Shown here: in pieces, positions 36,901 to 45,343 of the stretch
Position numbering within the stretch: the first letter of the stretch is position 1
How the letters are laid out: every line of letters starts with the position of its first letter
NCBI GenBank assembly: GCA_020633235.1
Contig: JACKEA010000002.1
Coordinates: 744,001 to 808,000, forward strand
DNA: 64,000 nucleotides
Source of the DNA: Polyangiaceae bacterium
GTDB lineage: Bacteria; Myxococcota_A; Polyangia; Polyangiales; Polyangiaceae
Direction of reading: 5' to 3'
Made by a program: the position numbers and the translations under genes
The notes under the pieces: model-generated
Told to the model about the DNA's origin: nothing
Seen by the model: the letters and a program-made list of their open reading frames with translations, nothing else
Databases searched by the model: none

Positions 36901-39458
36901 GTGCCGTGCACGTAGTGGCCGAGCGCTCGGGGGTGGCCGCCAGCTTCCGCCTGGTTGGTACGCGCTCCGAAGCGCTCGCCGCAGCGCGAGGTCTCGGCGT
37001 CTATGCCGCCGCCGGACCCGAGGGTGCGGACGTGCTGCAACGCGTGAGCCCGCACGGCGTCGAGGACTTCGTCGTGTTCGAGCAGCGGCCTGCGCGACCC
37101 GAGCTCAGCTACGAGATCGCGCTCACGCGGGTCGAAGGCCTGCGCCTGGTGGACGACACTCTCGAGCTGCTGGAAGCGGATGGCACGCCGCGGCTTCGGA
37201 TCGACCCGCCCTGGGTGAAGGACGGTCACGGAGAACGCCATCGGGCGCAACTTGCGCTGGAAGGTTGCGCCGCGGACCGCAGTCCCGTCTCACCGTTCGG
37301 GCGCCCCGTCACCCCGCCGGGTAGCTCCGCGTGCACCATCAAGGTGCGGTTCGACGGCGCCCTACCTCCGCCCCTGCTCGTCGATCCTTCCTGGTCGACG
37401 ACCGCCACTCCCGGCATCTTCAGTGCTGGCGCCTCCGCGGTGTTGAACGATGGCAAGCTCCTCGTGTGCGGCGGCGTCCTCGGAGCCAAGCTGTACTCCA
37501 ACGGTGCCTTCGCCACGACGGGAGCGCCGGGCGTCTCGCGCAGCAGTCACCGTGCCACCACCCTGCCAGATGGGCGCGTATTGGTGAGCGGCGGCTACAA
37601 CCTGAAGAGCGCCGAGCTCTACTCCCCGACCACCGGGACTTGGTCCCCCGCTGCGGACATGGCCGTGGATCGCTGGAATCACGGCTCGATCTTGCTGGAC
37701 GACGGCTCCGTGCTCGTGACCGGCGCCGGCACCGCCCAGCGCTACCTGCCCAGCTCCAACACCTGGGCCAACGCCGGCAACTTGGGCTTTGCCCGAGATG
37801 GCCACACCGCTACCAAGCTGGCCGATGGGCGCGTATTGGTCGCCGGGGGGAGCAACGGAACCATCGCGCAAATGCAGTCGGCCCGGGTCTACACGTTGGG
37901 CTCCGGCTGGTCCAATACGGGCAGTATGGCGGAGACGCGCTCACTGTTTTCCGCTGCGCTGCTGGACGATGGAAAGGTGCTGGTCGTGGGTGGCGTGGAC
38001 TACATGAGCAATACGCTCTCCACCGCCGAACTCTACGATCCCACCGCGGGCACGTTCAGCAGCGCTGGCTCCCTGGTCGTCGGCGGGCAGACGTACCATC
38101 GAAAAGAGACGGCGCTGGTGCCCTTTGGCAATGGCGCCAAGGCCTACCTGATCGGCGGCCGCGACAGCGGCGCCTCGGGCAGCTCCGATACCTTCGTCTA
38201 TAGTCGCGCGGGAGACTCCTGGAGCGCCGGCGGCACCCTACAGATCGCTCGTTTCACGCACACGGCCGATCTTCTACCGAACGGACAGATCCTCGTCGCC
38301 GGCAGCACGAGCAACTTCCAAGACCCCGCGGAGGTGCAGTGCGTGGACTTCGGCTGCGCCTGCAGCGGAGCGAATCCGTGCCTGGTGGGCAGCTGCGTGG
38401 ACGGTGTGTGTTGCCAGACCGCCTGCGGCGGCAAATGCCGCGCGTGCTCGGCAGCCAAGAAGAAGGGCGGCAAGGACGGCGTTTGCGGCATGATCCCGGA
38501 CGGAGACGATCCGGACGACGAGTGCGCCAGCCAGCCAGCCTCGAGCTGCGGCACCATCGGTACCTGCGATGGCGCCGGAGCGTGCCGATTGTACGCGGCG
38601 ACCACCGAGTGCGGCAGCGCCACCTGCGCGACCGAGACCCAGAGCGTTCCCGCTCCCGAGTGCGACGGCAACGGCACCTGCGTGACGGCAGCCGCTCAGG
38701 GCTGCGATTCCGGATACGTGTGCGCCCAGGGCGCCTGCACCAAGGCATGCACCACCGTGGCCGACTGTGCCACGGGCTTCGTATGCACCGACGGCAAGTG
38801 CCAGAAGAAGTCGAACGGCGATGCATGCAGCGACGGCGCCGAATGCGCCAGCGGCATCTGCGCCGACTCCGTTTGCTGCGACTCGGCGTGCACCGGTCAG
38901 TGCCAGGCCTGCAACGAGGCCGCCACGCCGGGCTTGTGCGTCGCGGTCATTGGCGATCCCCGTGGTGCTCGAGAACCGTGCCACGGCGACGGCGTGTGCG
39001 CTGGTAGCTGCAAGGGCGACCCCACGTCGTGCAGTTACCCCGACAAGAGCACGAGCTGTGGCGACGGCATGACCTGCGCCAACGGTCAGTGCGTTCAAAC
39101 ATCGGCGGTGTGCGTCGACGCAAACGCCGCCAGTCAGCCAGTCAGCGGCCCGAAGACGGCCTGCACGCCGTTCCTGTGCGATCCCGAGACGGGAAGCTGT
39201 CGCTCGAGCTGCAAGGTCGCGGCGGACTGCGCCCTTGGCTTCGTGTGCGATGGCGGCCAGTGCGTGAACCTTTCGGGAAGCGGCGGCGGCTCGTCCGATG
39301 GCGGCACTGCTCCCGAAGGCGGCGCGAGCGCGCCGCCTTCCGACGATGGCGGCTGCGGTTGCCGAGTCGCCCGCCCCTCTGCACCTTCGCCGAGCGCTCT
39401 GCTATGGGCCTTGGCCGCAATGACGGCGATCTTGCGGCGCCGACGAGACAAGGAATGA
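33972..39458 (+). CDS. giant tandem-fused Kelch / Cys-rich surface protein with internal MYXO-CTERM tail and lipobox
   Basis: A single uninterrupted frame of 1,828 residues starts at GTG 33972. Each half has the same order: signal with lipobox-like end, a beta-rich domain of about 180 residues ending in (V)DPxW, about seven Kelch-type blades (L-DGRVL-GG repeats), a Cys-rich region of about 300 residues, and a C-terminal Cys, hydrophobic helix and Arg cluster. The first half ends at about residue 896 (GLFGLLLLALLTARRRK). Without a stop it continues into LAAGAVVALTTAC (Cys909), the second half's signal peptide. The last residues, GCGCRVA...LRRRRDKE, form a second MYXO-CTERM-like tail. The protein should be surface-exposed. 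The kinase gene overlaps its stop. Confidence 0.8.
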   Translation: MGRRFSIALLATWVVVACSSSDPPRPPNESSSVDAATGRFEIAFHADALTRVVDRTGNVELAFRLRGAPHAPLRGDRYPGAGPDGGDVQVRNVEHGLEDWVEVRSEKTEPVLRYDLRLVKTQGLRSVGGVVELLDGSGTPRLRIGPAQLTTADGTWRSASLDVVDCAADRDPRPPWGRATIAPGGDHCTIEVRWDSAGLRYPILVDPPWVATSGMVQTRGFSFTMTALISGEVLVTGGTKLGGGALAAAELFDPVTRTWASTGSLSSARTGAKAALLNDGKVLIAGGDNGALITAAELYDPGTGSFTAAGSLGQGRNRHTLTTLKNGKVLVAGGYAGNVKLDTCELFDPSTKTFSPTGKLGHPRGNHTATLLDNGKVLVMGGYPDVGTTNDTELYSTGSWASAGDLGAAGTRIDHTATKLADGRVLIVGGAYGVESKKDALLYDPATNAWSNASDMPGPTPLREQHTATLLDDGRVLITGGRYSTSVSGSGSQDNALFYSPSSDTWQKGSAPMLAERRDHGAARLPKGDVLLVGSLSSVGPSAEIFCLSQGCACNVDSECYSGHCVDAVCCDDACAGTCMACTQAKKGQGEDGTCQPVIAGLDTDNECSTEDPSSCGMDGFCDGAGACRLHPQGTVCAPSSCIDDQSQVNPDVCDGKGACTDGGNGACTTGYLCKDGGCKSSCGDASDCVAGFECIGGECRHRPNGTTCSTDDQCDSQHCVDGICCDSVCDGQCEACDVTLGQCVPVTGAPHGVRPSCTGSGECASTCNGADPQKCVYPGTETSCGSAKSCDGAGNCVQPVAICSDDRSASLPAEGGSVSCEPYLCDTSSGACADSCSKTQDCASGYYCDGAKCTSGGSADSGSDGGCSASRRGGSPGAGLFGLLLLALLTARRRKLAAGAVVALTTACSSGGSPSSGDPSLAESPEAVARVARIERQFGALAPPHSVRLRADGVTWVATGDEPRPARVTLPLRADGAVHVVAERSGVAASFRLVGTRSEALAAARGLGVYAAAGPEGADVLQRVSPHGVEDFVVFEQRPARPELSYEIALTRVEGLRLVDDTLELLEADGTPRLRIDPPWVKDGHGERHRAQLALEGCAADRSPVSPFGRPVTPPGSSACTIKVRFDGALPPPLLVDPSWSTTATPGIFSAGASAVLNDGKLLVCGGVLGAKLYSNGAFATTGAPGVSRSSHRATTLPDGRVLVSGGYNLKSAELYSPTTGTWSPAADMAVDRWNHGSILLDDGSVLVTGAGTAQRYLPSSNTWANAGNLGFARDGHTATKLADGRVLVAGGSNGTIAQMQSARVYTLGSGWSNTGSMAETRSLFSAALLDDGKVLVVGGVDYMSNTLSTAELYDPTAGTFSSAGSLVVGGQTYHRKETALVPFGNGAKAYLIGGRDSGASGSSDTFVYSRAGDSWSAGGTLQIARFTHTADLLPNGQILVAGSTSNFQDPAEVQCVDFGCACSGANPCLVGSCVDGVCCQTACGGKCRACSAAKKKGGKDGVCGMIPDGDDPDDECASQPASSCGTIGTCDGAGACRLYAATTECGSATCATETQSVPAPECDGNGTCVTAAAQGCDSGYVCAQGACTKACTTVADCATGFVCTDGKCQKKSNGDACSDGAECASGICADSVCCDSACTGQCQACNEAATPGLCVAVIGDPRGAREPCHGDGVCAGSCKGDPTSCSYPDKSTSCGDGMTCANGQCVQTSAVCVDANAASQPVSGPKTACTPFLCDPETGSCRSSCKVAADCALGFVCDGGQCVNLSGSGGGSSDGGTAPEGGASAPPSDDGGCGCRVARPSAPSPSALLWALAAMTAILRRRRDKE

Positions 39459-41041
39459 GCCAGGACAAGACCACGCCGCTGCACGACAGCATGGGCGAGA
39501 CCAGCGAGGAGGACCTCAGCGGTCGCGTGATTGACGAACGTTACGAGCTCGTGCGCTTGGTCGGACGAGGGGGAATGGGTGCGGTCTACGAGGCCCGGCA
39601 CGGCACCACGCTGAAACGCTGTGCGCTGAAGCTCTTGTCATCCCCGGATCTGGTGTCGCACCCGGCGCTGGTGAAGCGCTTCTTCCGAGAGGCGAAGGCC
39701 GGCGCGGCGGTGGAGAGCGATCACATCGTGCAAGTCTTCGACTCGGGCACCGACGCAGCGACGGGGTGGCCGTTCATCGCCATGGAGCTCCTGAACGGCG
39801 AAGATGTCTCGGACACCATCGCTCGGCTCGGCGCCATCGAGCCGCGGGCAGCGGGCAAGATCGCGCTGCAAGCCGCGACCGGCTTGAGCCGAGCCCACGA
39901 GCTTTCCATCTTCCATCGTGACATCAAGCCCGCAAACCTGTTCATCACGCGGAGAGATGCGGGCGATTGCGTGGTCAAGATCCTCGATTTTGGCATCGCC
40001 AAAGTGCTCGAGAACTTCTCCGACACCAACGCCGCGCTCACACACACGGGCAACATGCTGGGCACGCCCTTGTACATGTCTCCTGAGCAAGCACGCGGCG
40101 CGGGAAAGATCGATGCCCGCAGCGACGTGTGGTCGTTGGGCATGGTGCTCTACGAGCTACTCTCCGGAGCACTACCCTACGAAGGCGTGACCAGCCTCGC
40201 GGAATTGATGGTGGAAATCCTCACCGCGGAGATCGCTCCGCTCCAAGATCGCGCACCGTGGGTGCCGGCCGAGCTGGCGGAGATCACCCAACGGGCCATT
40301 TCCCGGAATCTGGAGCACCGCTACGCCGATGCGGGCGCTCTGCGAGACGCCCTCGCCGCCGCGCTCGGCGGCGACCGACTGGATCCTTCCGAGATCGTGA
40401 GCGTGACGACGGAGCAGCGTGGTTCCGTGGCACCCCGGCTCAAGTCGACGGCCCAAGGCGTCGCCCACACCGCGGACGTCACCGGCGCCGAAGACTCGCC
40501 CAAACCCCGAGCCAAATGGCCCATCGTCGTGCTCGGCGTCACCGGCATCAGCGCGGTTGTCGCCACCGCCGTCATCGCCACGTCGCATCCGAAAGCCCCA
40601 GCTTTGCCGCCGGCGCCCGTCGCCAGCGAGGCGCCGGCCAGCGCGACGGTCACTCCGTCTGTCGTGGAGCCAGCCCCAAAGTCCCAGAGCTACTTCCTGC
40701 CGGTCGAGCCCGCCGGGGCCCAGGTGAAGGTCGACGGCAAGCTGCTCTCGGTGACGGACGGCGGGATCGAGCTGTCCGGCGCAGTCGGGGACACGCGGGA
40801 AGTGGACCTGAGCCTCGGGGACCGACACAAGAACGTGCGCGTGGCCCTCACCCGAGAGGGTCTGCTCCCTGACCGCCTGATGCTCGACGACACCCGAGCC
40901 AAGCCCACGGCTCCGGCGGCGAGGCCGGCGAGCACGCCCCCACCGAAACTGCCCGATCAAAAACGCCCGGAACCGAAGGCCAAGCCCGCGATCAAGAAGA
41001 AGCCCGAGCTCAGCACGTCGACCAGCGAGTTCGACGGTTAG
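39455..41041 (+). CDS. membrane-anchored eukaryotic-like Ser/Thr protein kinase
   Basis: From ATG 39455 (overlapping the upstream stop by 4 nt) the protein has 528 residues. The kinase domain (about 30-302) is complete: GRGGMGAV glycine loop (38-45), Lys59, HRDIKPAN (154-161), DFG (178-180) and SPEQARG. A TM segment spans 355-376. The extracytoplasmic part contains a Pro/Ala linker and a PEGA-like motif (SYFLPVEPAGAQVKVDGK), then a basic Pro/Lys-rich tail. Such kinases phosphorylate proteins in response to envelope signals. It is sandwiched between the Kelch fusion and a PEGA/barrel gene, implying a surface-linked signalling unit. Confidence 0.92.
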   Translation: MSQDKTTPLHDSMGETSEEDLSGRVIDERYELVRLVGRGGMGAVYEARHGTTLKRCALKLLSSPDLVSHPALVKRFFREAKAGAAVESDHIVQVFDSGTDAATGWPFIAMELLNGEDVSDTIARLGAIEPRAAGKIALQAATGLSRAHELSIFHRDIKPANLFITRRDAGDCVVKILDFGIAKVLENFSDTNAALTHTGNMLGTPLYMSPEQARGAGKIDARSDVWSLGMVLYELLSGALPYEGVTSLAELMVEILTAEIAPLQDRAPWVPAELAEITQRAISRNLEHRYADAGALRDALAAALGGDRLDPSEIVSVTTEQRGSVAPRLKSTAQGVAHTADVTGAEDSPKPRAKWPIVVLGVTGISAVVATAVIATSHPKAPALPPAPVASEAPASATVTPSVVEPAPKSQSYFLPVEPAGAQVKVDGKLLSVTDGGIELSGAVGDTREVDLSLGDRHKNVRVALTREGLLPDRLMLDDTRAKPTAPAARPASTPPPKLPDQKRPEPKAKPAIKKKPELSTSTSEFDG

Positions 41042-41042
41042 G

Positions 41043-42884
41043 ATGCCGCCCCTCATGATCCGTCGCCTCGCTGCACTCGTGTGCCTCGCGCTGAGTCTCA
41101 CTTTGGCTGCTGGCAGGGCCAACGCCGACACCGGCCCGGATGCTCCCCCCGCCAACGGCGACGCCCGTCAGGAGGCGCGTCAGCGCTTCCTGCGCGGCAT
41201 AGAGCTGGCCCAGAACGGGCAGTGGGACGCGGCGCTTGCGGAGTTCAGCGCCTCGGTGGAGTTGTTTCCCACCTCCGTCGCTCTGAAGAACGCCGCGATC
41301 GCACTGCGCCAGCTGCATCGCAACGCCGAAGCCCTGGAAACCTACGAGCGCCTGCAGAGCTCGTTCGGCGACAAGCTCGACGCTCAGGACCAGAAGCTCG
41401 TCGCGGATGCCGTCCGGCAGCTGAGACAATCGGTCGGCTCGCTCACGGTGACGAGCACACCGGCGGGTGCGACCATCGTGGTCGACGGCTTGGAGCGCGG
41501 GCTCACACCGCGGCCGGCGCCGTTACGTCTAGATGCTGGGCGCCACACCGTTCGCGTCTTTCTGCAAGGCTACGAGCCCTTCGAGGCACAGCTGCTCCTC
41601 GCGAGCGGTCAGAACAAATCCGTCGACGCCAAGCTCGTCGCCCTCGCGCGATCCGGGACGCTGCGGGTGGAGGAAGCCGCCGGCGCGAAGCTCTCGGTCT
41701 TGGTGGATGGCGCGGTGGTGGGAGAAACGCCATGGAACGGGCGTCTGTCCGTCGGCGTCCACAGCGTAGCGCTGCGCGGCGAGGGGGACATGGGCGCGCC
41801 CCCCAGCAGCGCCGAGATCCAGCCGAACCAGACCACGACCTTGCGCCTGTCGGCCACGCGCCTCGACGCCACCGTTCGCGTGGATCCCACCCCAACCAGC
41901 GCGCGCGTAGACGTCGACGGCGTCACGGTGGGCAACGGCGTGTGGGAGGGGAAGCTGAGGAGCGGAAAGCACCAGGTGGAAGTCACTGCAGAGGGCTTCT
42001 TGGCGTGGCGCCGTGAGGTCTCCGTTCGGTCCGGCCAGCGAGAAGTGCTCCGCGTCGCGCTGGAGCGTGACCTTTCGAACCCCATGTGGCGGGAGAGTTT
42101 CTTCGAGCCACACCTGTATCTCGAGGCGCTGGGCGGCCCCGCGCTGGCGCGGAGCTTCGCGGGTGGTGCGGACGCCGCCTGCAGCGATGCCGGCTGTTCC
42201 GATCGCTCGCGACCGTTCGGCTTCTTGGTGGGTGCGCGGGGCGGCTACCAGCTCACCAGCGGCCTCGGCCTGGAGCTGTTCCTCGGCTATCTGAGCCTGT
42301 CCGAGAGCGTGACACGGCAGAAGAGCGCGAGCGGCGACTTCCCGTCCACCGCCACCGCCTTCGAAGACACCACGAAGCTGAGGGGCCCAGCGGCGGCTCT
42401 GTCTGCCAGCTATCAGTTCTTCGAGCGGACTCCACTGCTGTTTCGGGTGTGGCTGGGGGCAGCGCGGGCCAAGGCGGACTTCTCCGGATCCGGCACCTTC
42501 CGCGGACGGGCCACCACGGTGGCGACCGGCGGGCAGACCCTGACCTACGACTTCGCGGAGCCGGTGGACATCCCCGAGCAGAGCCCCTCGCTGTGGGTGC
42601 CCTTCACCGGTCCGGAGGTGCGCATCGGCTATCGCGTCAGCAAGCGCTTCGCCGTCGACGCGGGGGTGGCGATGTTCGTGATGTTCGCACCCACCACGGC
42701 GCGCGTCGGCACCAGCGACCGCGATCGAGCGAAGAACGAACGCAGTCAGCAGCTACCGGACGTCCCGAACGCCTTCTCCGACGGCAGCACGGCGCGCTTG
42801 GGTCTGCTTCGCCTGGGCCCCGACGACGGATTCGGAACGTTCCTCACCGTGGTCCCCAGCGTGGCCGCTCGCTTGGACTTCTGA
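41043..42884 (+). CDS. TPR/PEGA-repeat outer-membrane protein
   Basis: The 613-residue precursor starts 1 nt after the kinase stop. After a signal peptide (to about residue 29) come TPR-type helices (about 40-130). Three PEGA-like beta domains follow (about 138-200, 210-275 and 280-345), with phrases such as TSTPAGATIVVDG and DPTPTSARVDVDGV. The C-terminal 260 residues form an outer-membrane barrel-like region ending VPSVAARLDF with a terminal Phe. PEGA domains also occur in the neighbouring kinase. It is the last gene of the Kelch-kinase-PEGA operon, and its stop is back to back with that of the convergent regulator (TGATCA). Confidence 0.8.
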   Translation: MPPLMIRRLAALVCLALSLTLAAGRANADTGPDAPPANGDARQEARQRFLRGIELAQNGQWDAALAEFSASVELFPTSVALKNAAIALRQLHRNAEALETYERLQSSFGDKLDAQDQKLVADAVRQLRQSVGSLTVTSTPAGATIVVDGLERGLTPRPAPLRLDAGRHTVRVFLQGYEPFEAQLLLASGQNKSVDAKLVALARSGTLRVEEAAGAKLSVLVDGAVVGETPWNGRLSVGVHSVALRGEGDMGAPPSSAEIQPNQTTTLRLSATRLDATVRVDPTPTSARVDVDGVTVGNGVWEGKLRSGKHQVEVTAEGFLAWRREVSVRSGQREVLRVALERDLSNPMWRESFFEPHLYLEALGGPALARSFAGGADAACSDAGCSDRSRPFGFLVGARGGYQLTSGLGLELFLGYLSLSESVTRQKSASGDFPSTATAFEDTTKLRGPAAALSASYQFFERTPLLFRVWLGAARAKADFSGSGTFRGRATTVATGGQTLTYDFAEPVDIPEQSPSLWVPFTGPEVRIGYRVSKRFAVDAGVAMFVMFAPTTARVGTSDRDRAKNERSQQLPDVPNAFSDGSTARLGLLRLGPDDGFGTFLTVVPSVAARLDF

Positions 42885-43664
42885 TCAGCGCGCCCGCGCG
42901 CGGCTGGGCTCGCGCCCGAGGATGCGCGCGAAGGTCAGCACCGCGTGGGCCGGCTCGATGGCCGCGCCGGCCACGTCCGCCAGCGCCGCGCCGTCGAGCA
43001 GCGCCACCACCAGCGCAGCGAGCACGGCGGCGTCCACGTCGGCGGGGAGCGCCGCTTCCGGGCTGCGCAGCAACTCCGCCACCGCTTGCCGCCGCACGGA
43101 GAGCGCGCTCGCCAGCCGCTGGCGCACCGCCGGCTCGCGGCTCTCCGCCGCCAACTCCACGAACAGCCGCGCGCCGTCTCCCCGGGCCCGCGTGAGCGCG
43201 CCGCCGAGCACCAGGTCCAGCCAGCGCTCACGGCTCTGGGTGCTGGCGTGGGCCACGTCTTGTGCCAGGTGGCTCACCTGGTCGGCGACGAACGCGTCCA
43301 CCAGCGCCACGAACAGCTCCAGCTTGCTCTGGAAGTGCCAGTACACCGCGCCCTTCGTGAGGCTCGCCTCGGCGGCGATGCCGTCCAGCGTGGCGCCGTC
43401 GTAGCCGAGCTTGGCGAACACTCGTGCCGCCGCCGAAAGCAATCGGCTGCGGGTGTCCGGGTGGGTTCCCGACAGCTCCGGCTCTTCGCTCTCGAGGGCG
43501 GCGCGCAAGCGTGCCTTGCTGCCGACGTGTCGCTTCACCGTGGGCCAGCTGACCCCCGCCGTGCGCGCCACGTCCGAGAGGCCGATCTGATCCAGCGGCT
43601 TTTCCGACGCCAGCTTGCGCGCCGCAGCGAAGATACGTTCCTCCACCGCCCCTCGGCTCTTCAT
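42885..43664 (-). CDS. TetR-like regulator with two tandem N-terminal HTH domains
   Basis: From ATG 43664 the protein has 259 residues; ATG 43676 would add four. It holds two TetR_N-type units: residues about 7-52 (EERIFAAARKLASEKPLDQI...VSWPTVKRHVG) and about 65-110 (RSRLLSAAARVFAKLGYDGA...LTKGAVYWHFQSK). The second is canonical; the first ends with a weaker KRHVGSKARL in place of YYHF. A TetR-like helical ligand domain follows. It presumably represses its own or neighbouring genes; the S1C protease gene lies just upstream in the same direction with a 14-26 bp gap. Confidence 0.8.
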   Translation of the reverse strand: MKSRGAVEERIFAAARKLASEKPLDQIGLSDVARTAGVSWPTVKRHVGSKARLRAALESEEPELSGTHPDTRSRLLSAAARVFAKLGYDGATLDGIAAEASLTKGAVYWHFQSKLELFVALVDAFVADQVSHLAQDVAHASTQSRERWLDLVLGGALTRARGDGARLFVELAAESREPAVRQRLASALSVRRQAVAELLRSPEAALPADVDAAVLAALVVALLDGAALADVAGAAIEPAHAVLTFARILGREPSRARAR

Positions 43665-43690
43665 GATTTGGAGCATACCCGAGAGTATGG

Positions 43691-44830
43691 TCACTGGACC
43701 ACGACGAGATCGACGTCCAGGCTGACGTGCTGGCCTTCGCGCACCACCTCCACCTTCACCCGCTCGCCGGGCTTCTTGCCGTCGAGGGCGTTGTACAGGT
43801 CGTCGTAGTCGTCGACCGAATCCTTGCCGACGCGCACGATCACGTCGCCCAGGGCCCAGCCGTCCGCCGTCTGACGAATGGCCGTGAGGCCCGCCTTCTC
43901 CGCGGGGGATCCGGGCAGCACGCCGAGCACCACCATGCCCTTGATGCCGAGGCGCCGCTCGATCCGCTGCTGCGGATCGATGCGGATGCCGAAGCCCACC
44001 TGCTCGGCGCGCCCAGTGCGGATGATCTGCGGCACGATGCGCCGGATCGTCTCCACCGGCACTGCGAAGCCGATGCCCGCCCAGGCGCCGCTCTTGGAGT
44101 AGATCATGGTGTTCATCCCGATCAGCCGACCGCCGCTGTCGAGCAGCGGACCGCCGGAGTTGCCGGGATTGATGGCGGCATCGGTCTGGATCATGTCGCG
44201 AATGGTGACGCCACCGATGCCGTCCACCTCGCGCCCCAGAGCGCTGATCACCCCGGTGGTCAGCGTATGATCGAGGCCGAAGGGATTGCCGATGGCCAGC
44301 ACCTTCTGACCGACCTCCAGCTTGCCGTTCGGCGCCGGCAGCGTGATGGGCGAAAGGCTGCCCTTGGGCGCATGTATCAAGAGCACCGCGATGTCCCGCC
44401 GCGGCTCCGTACCGACGACCTCCGCGGGATACGTCTTCTGATCCTGCAACGTGACGGTCACGCTGCGAGCCTTGGCGACCACGTGGAAGTTGGTCACCAC
44501 GTGGCCTTGGTCGTCCCACACGAAGCCGGAGCCCGAGCCCGCGGGCACCTCCATGGCGCGCCCGGCGAAGTAGTCCACCACCACTCGACGTTCCGTGACG
44601 AACACGGCCGAAGCCGCCGCGCGATTGAACACGGAGATGGTGTTCTTCTCGTCCTCCGTGCGGAAGTCCCCACCGCTGCCGAGGACCGGAGCAGGCGACG
44701 CCACCGCGGGCGCGGAAGCCACCGGCGGTGGTGTGCTCGCCGCTGGCGCTTCACCGTGACCGCGACACGACGCCGCGCCCAGCGTCAGCATCAGGACAAT
44801 CAACCACAGCTTTGGGATCTCGACACGCAT
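43691..44830 (-). CDS. periplasmic HtrA/DegP-like serine protease lipoprotein with PDZ domain
   Basis: The 379-residue precursor has a signal ending in lipobox GAASC (Cys22) and an Ala/Pro linker. The S1C domain has His116 (TNFHVV), Asp146 (RRDIAVLLI) and Ser225 (NPGNSGGPLL). A PDZ domain (about 285-375) contains VLPGSPAEKAGL and GDVIVRVGKDSVDDYDDL. It should be an envelope quality-control protease anchored in a membrane. The 14-26 bp gap to the TetR-like gene suggests one transcript. Confidence 0.9.
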   Translation of the reverse strand: MRVEIPKLWLIVLMLTLGAASCRGHGEAPAASTPPPVASAPAVASPAPVLGSGGDFRTEDEKNTISVFNRAAASAVFVTERRVVVDYFAGRAMEVPAGSGSGFVWDDQGHVVTNFHVVAKARSVTVTLQDQKTYPAEVVGTEPRRDIAVLLIHAPKGSLSPITLPAPNGKLEVGQKVLAIGNPFGLDHTLTTGVISALGREVDGIGGVTIRDMIQTDAAINPGNSGGPLLDSGGRLIGMNTMIYSKSGAWAGIGFAVPVETIRRIVPQIIRTGRAEQVGFGIRIDPQQRIERRLGIKGMVVLGVLPGSPAEKAGLTAIRQTADGWALGDVIVRVGKDSVDDYDDLYNALDGKKPGERVKVEVVREGQHVSLDVDLVVVQ

Positions 44831-44887
44831 GGCCGCGCATCGTAGCGCGGTCTTCCGCTCGTCGACCCCGTGCAGCTTGCAGGTCTT

Positions 44888-44907
44888 GTCGGGGCGGCGC
44901 GAGCCCC
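44888..44907. repeat. short REP-like repeat, copy A
   Basis: GTCGGGGCGGCGCGAGCCCC occurs here and identically at 53811-53830. GGGGC...GCCCC arms can form a small hairpin. Both copies lie next to gene 3' ends, in gaps between coding sequences. Confidence 0.55.
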
Positions 44908-44920
44908 GGCGCGGCGCCCT

Positions 44921-45343
44921 CTACGGCGCGGTTTCGGCCCGCCGTTTCAGTCCCTCCACGAACCCCTGGAACGCCTGCGTCATGTCCGGAATGGATCCGC
45001 CGATCAGCGCCAGCATTGGCCCGGAGAACACCTCGTGCACGCTGAAGTCCGTGCTGTCTCCACGGGAAGTGAGCTCGAAGGTGCGCTCGCCCTTGAACAG
45101 GCCGAGGGGCATGCCGCCGGACCACACCATCCGGCGCTGATCCGCGAGCTCCGTGACCTTGACGGCGAATCCGCGGCCCGGAGACAGCTTGCTGAAGGCC
45201 TTGAGCTTGTGCCCAGGGCCCACGCTGCCCTCGATTTTCTCGCAGGACGGATCCCACTCCGGCCAGCGCGCCGTGTCGATCAACACTTCCCAGACCCGCT
45301 CCGCCGGGGCGGCGATGGTGGTGGACGCTCGATACTCTTTCAT
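44921..45343 (-). CDS. SRPBCC-family protein (polyketide cyclase-like)
   Basis: The 140-residue protein starts at ATG 45343, overlapping the previous stop by 4 nt. It is one START/SRPBCC fold: MKEYRASTTIAAPAERVWEVLIDTARWPEWDPS at the N-terminus, central strands with GGMPLGLFKGERTFEL and a long C-terminal helix. Members bind hydrophobic ligands in a deep pocket; no catalytic residue can be assigned. It is the last gene of an ArsR-SRPBCC-SRPBCC operon. Confidence 0.85.
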   Translation of the reverse strand: MKEYRASTTIAAPAERVWEVLIDTARWPEWDPSCEKIEGSVGPGHKLKAFSKLSPGRGFAVKVTELADQRRMVWSGGMPLGLFKGERTFELTSRGDSTDFSVHEVFSGPMLALIGGSIPDMTQAFQGFVEGLKRRAETAP

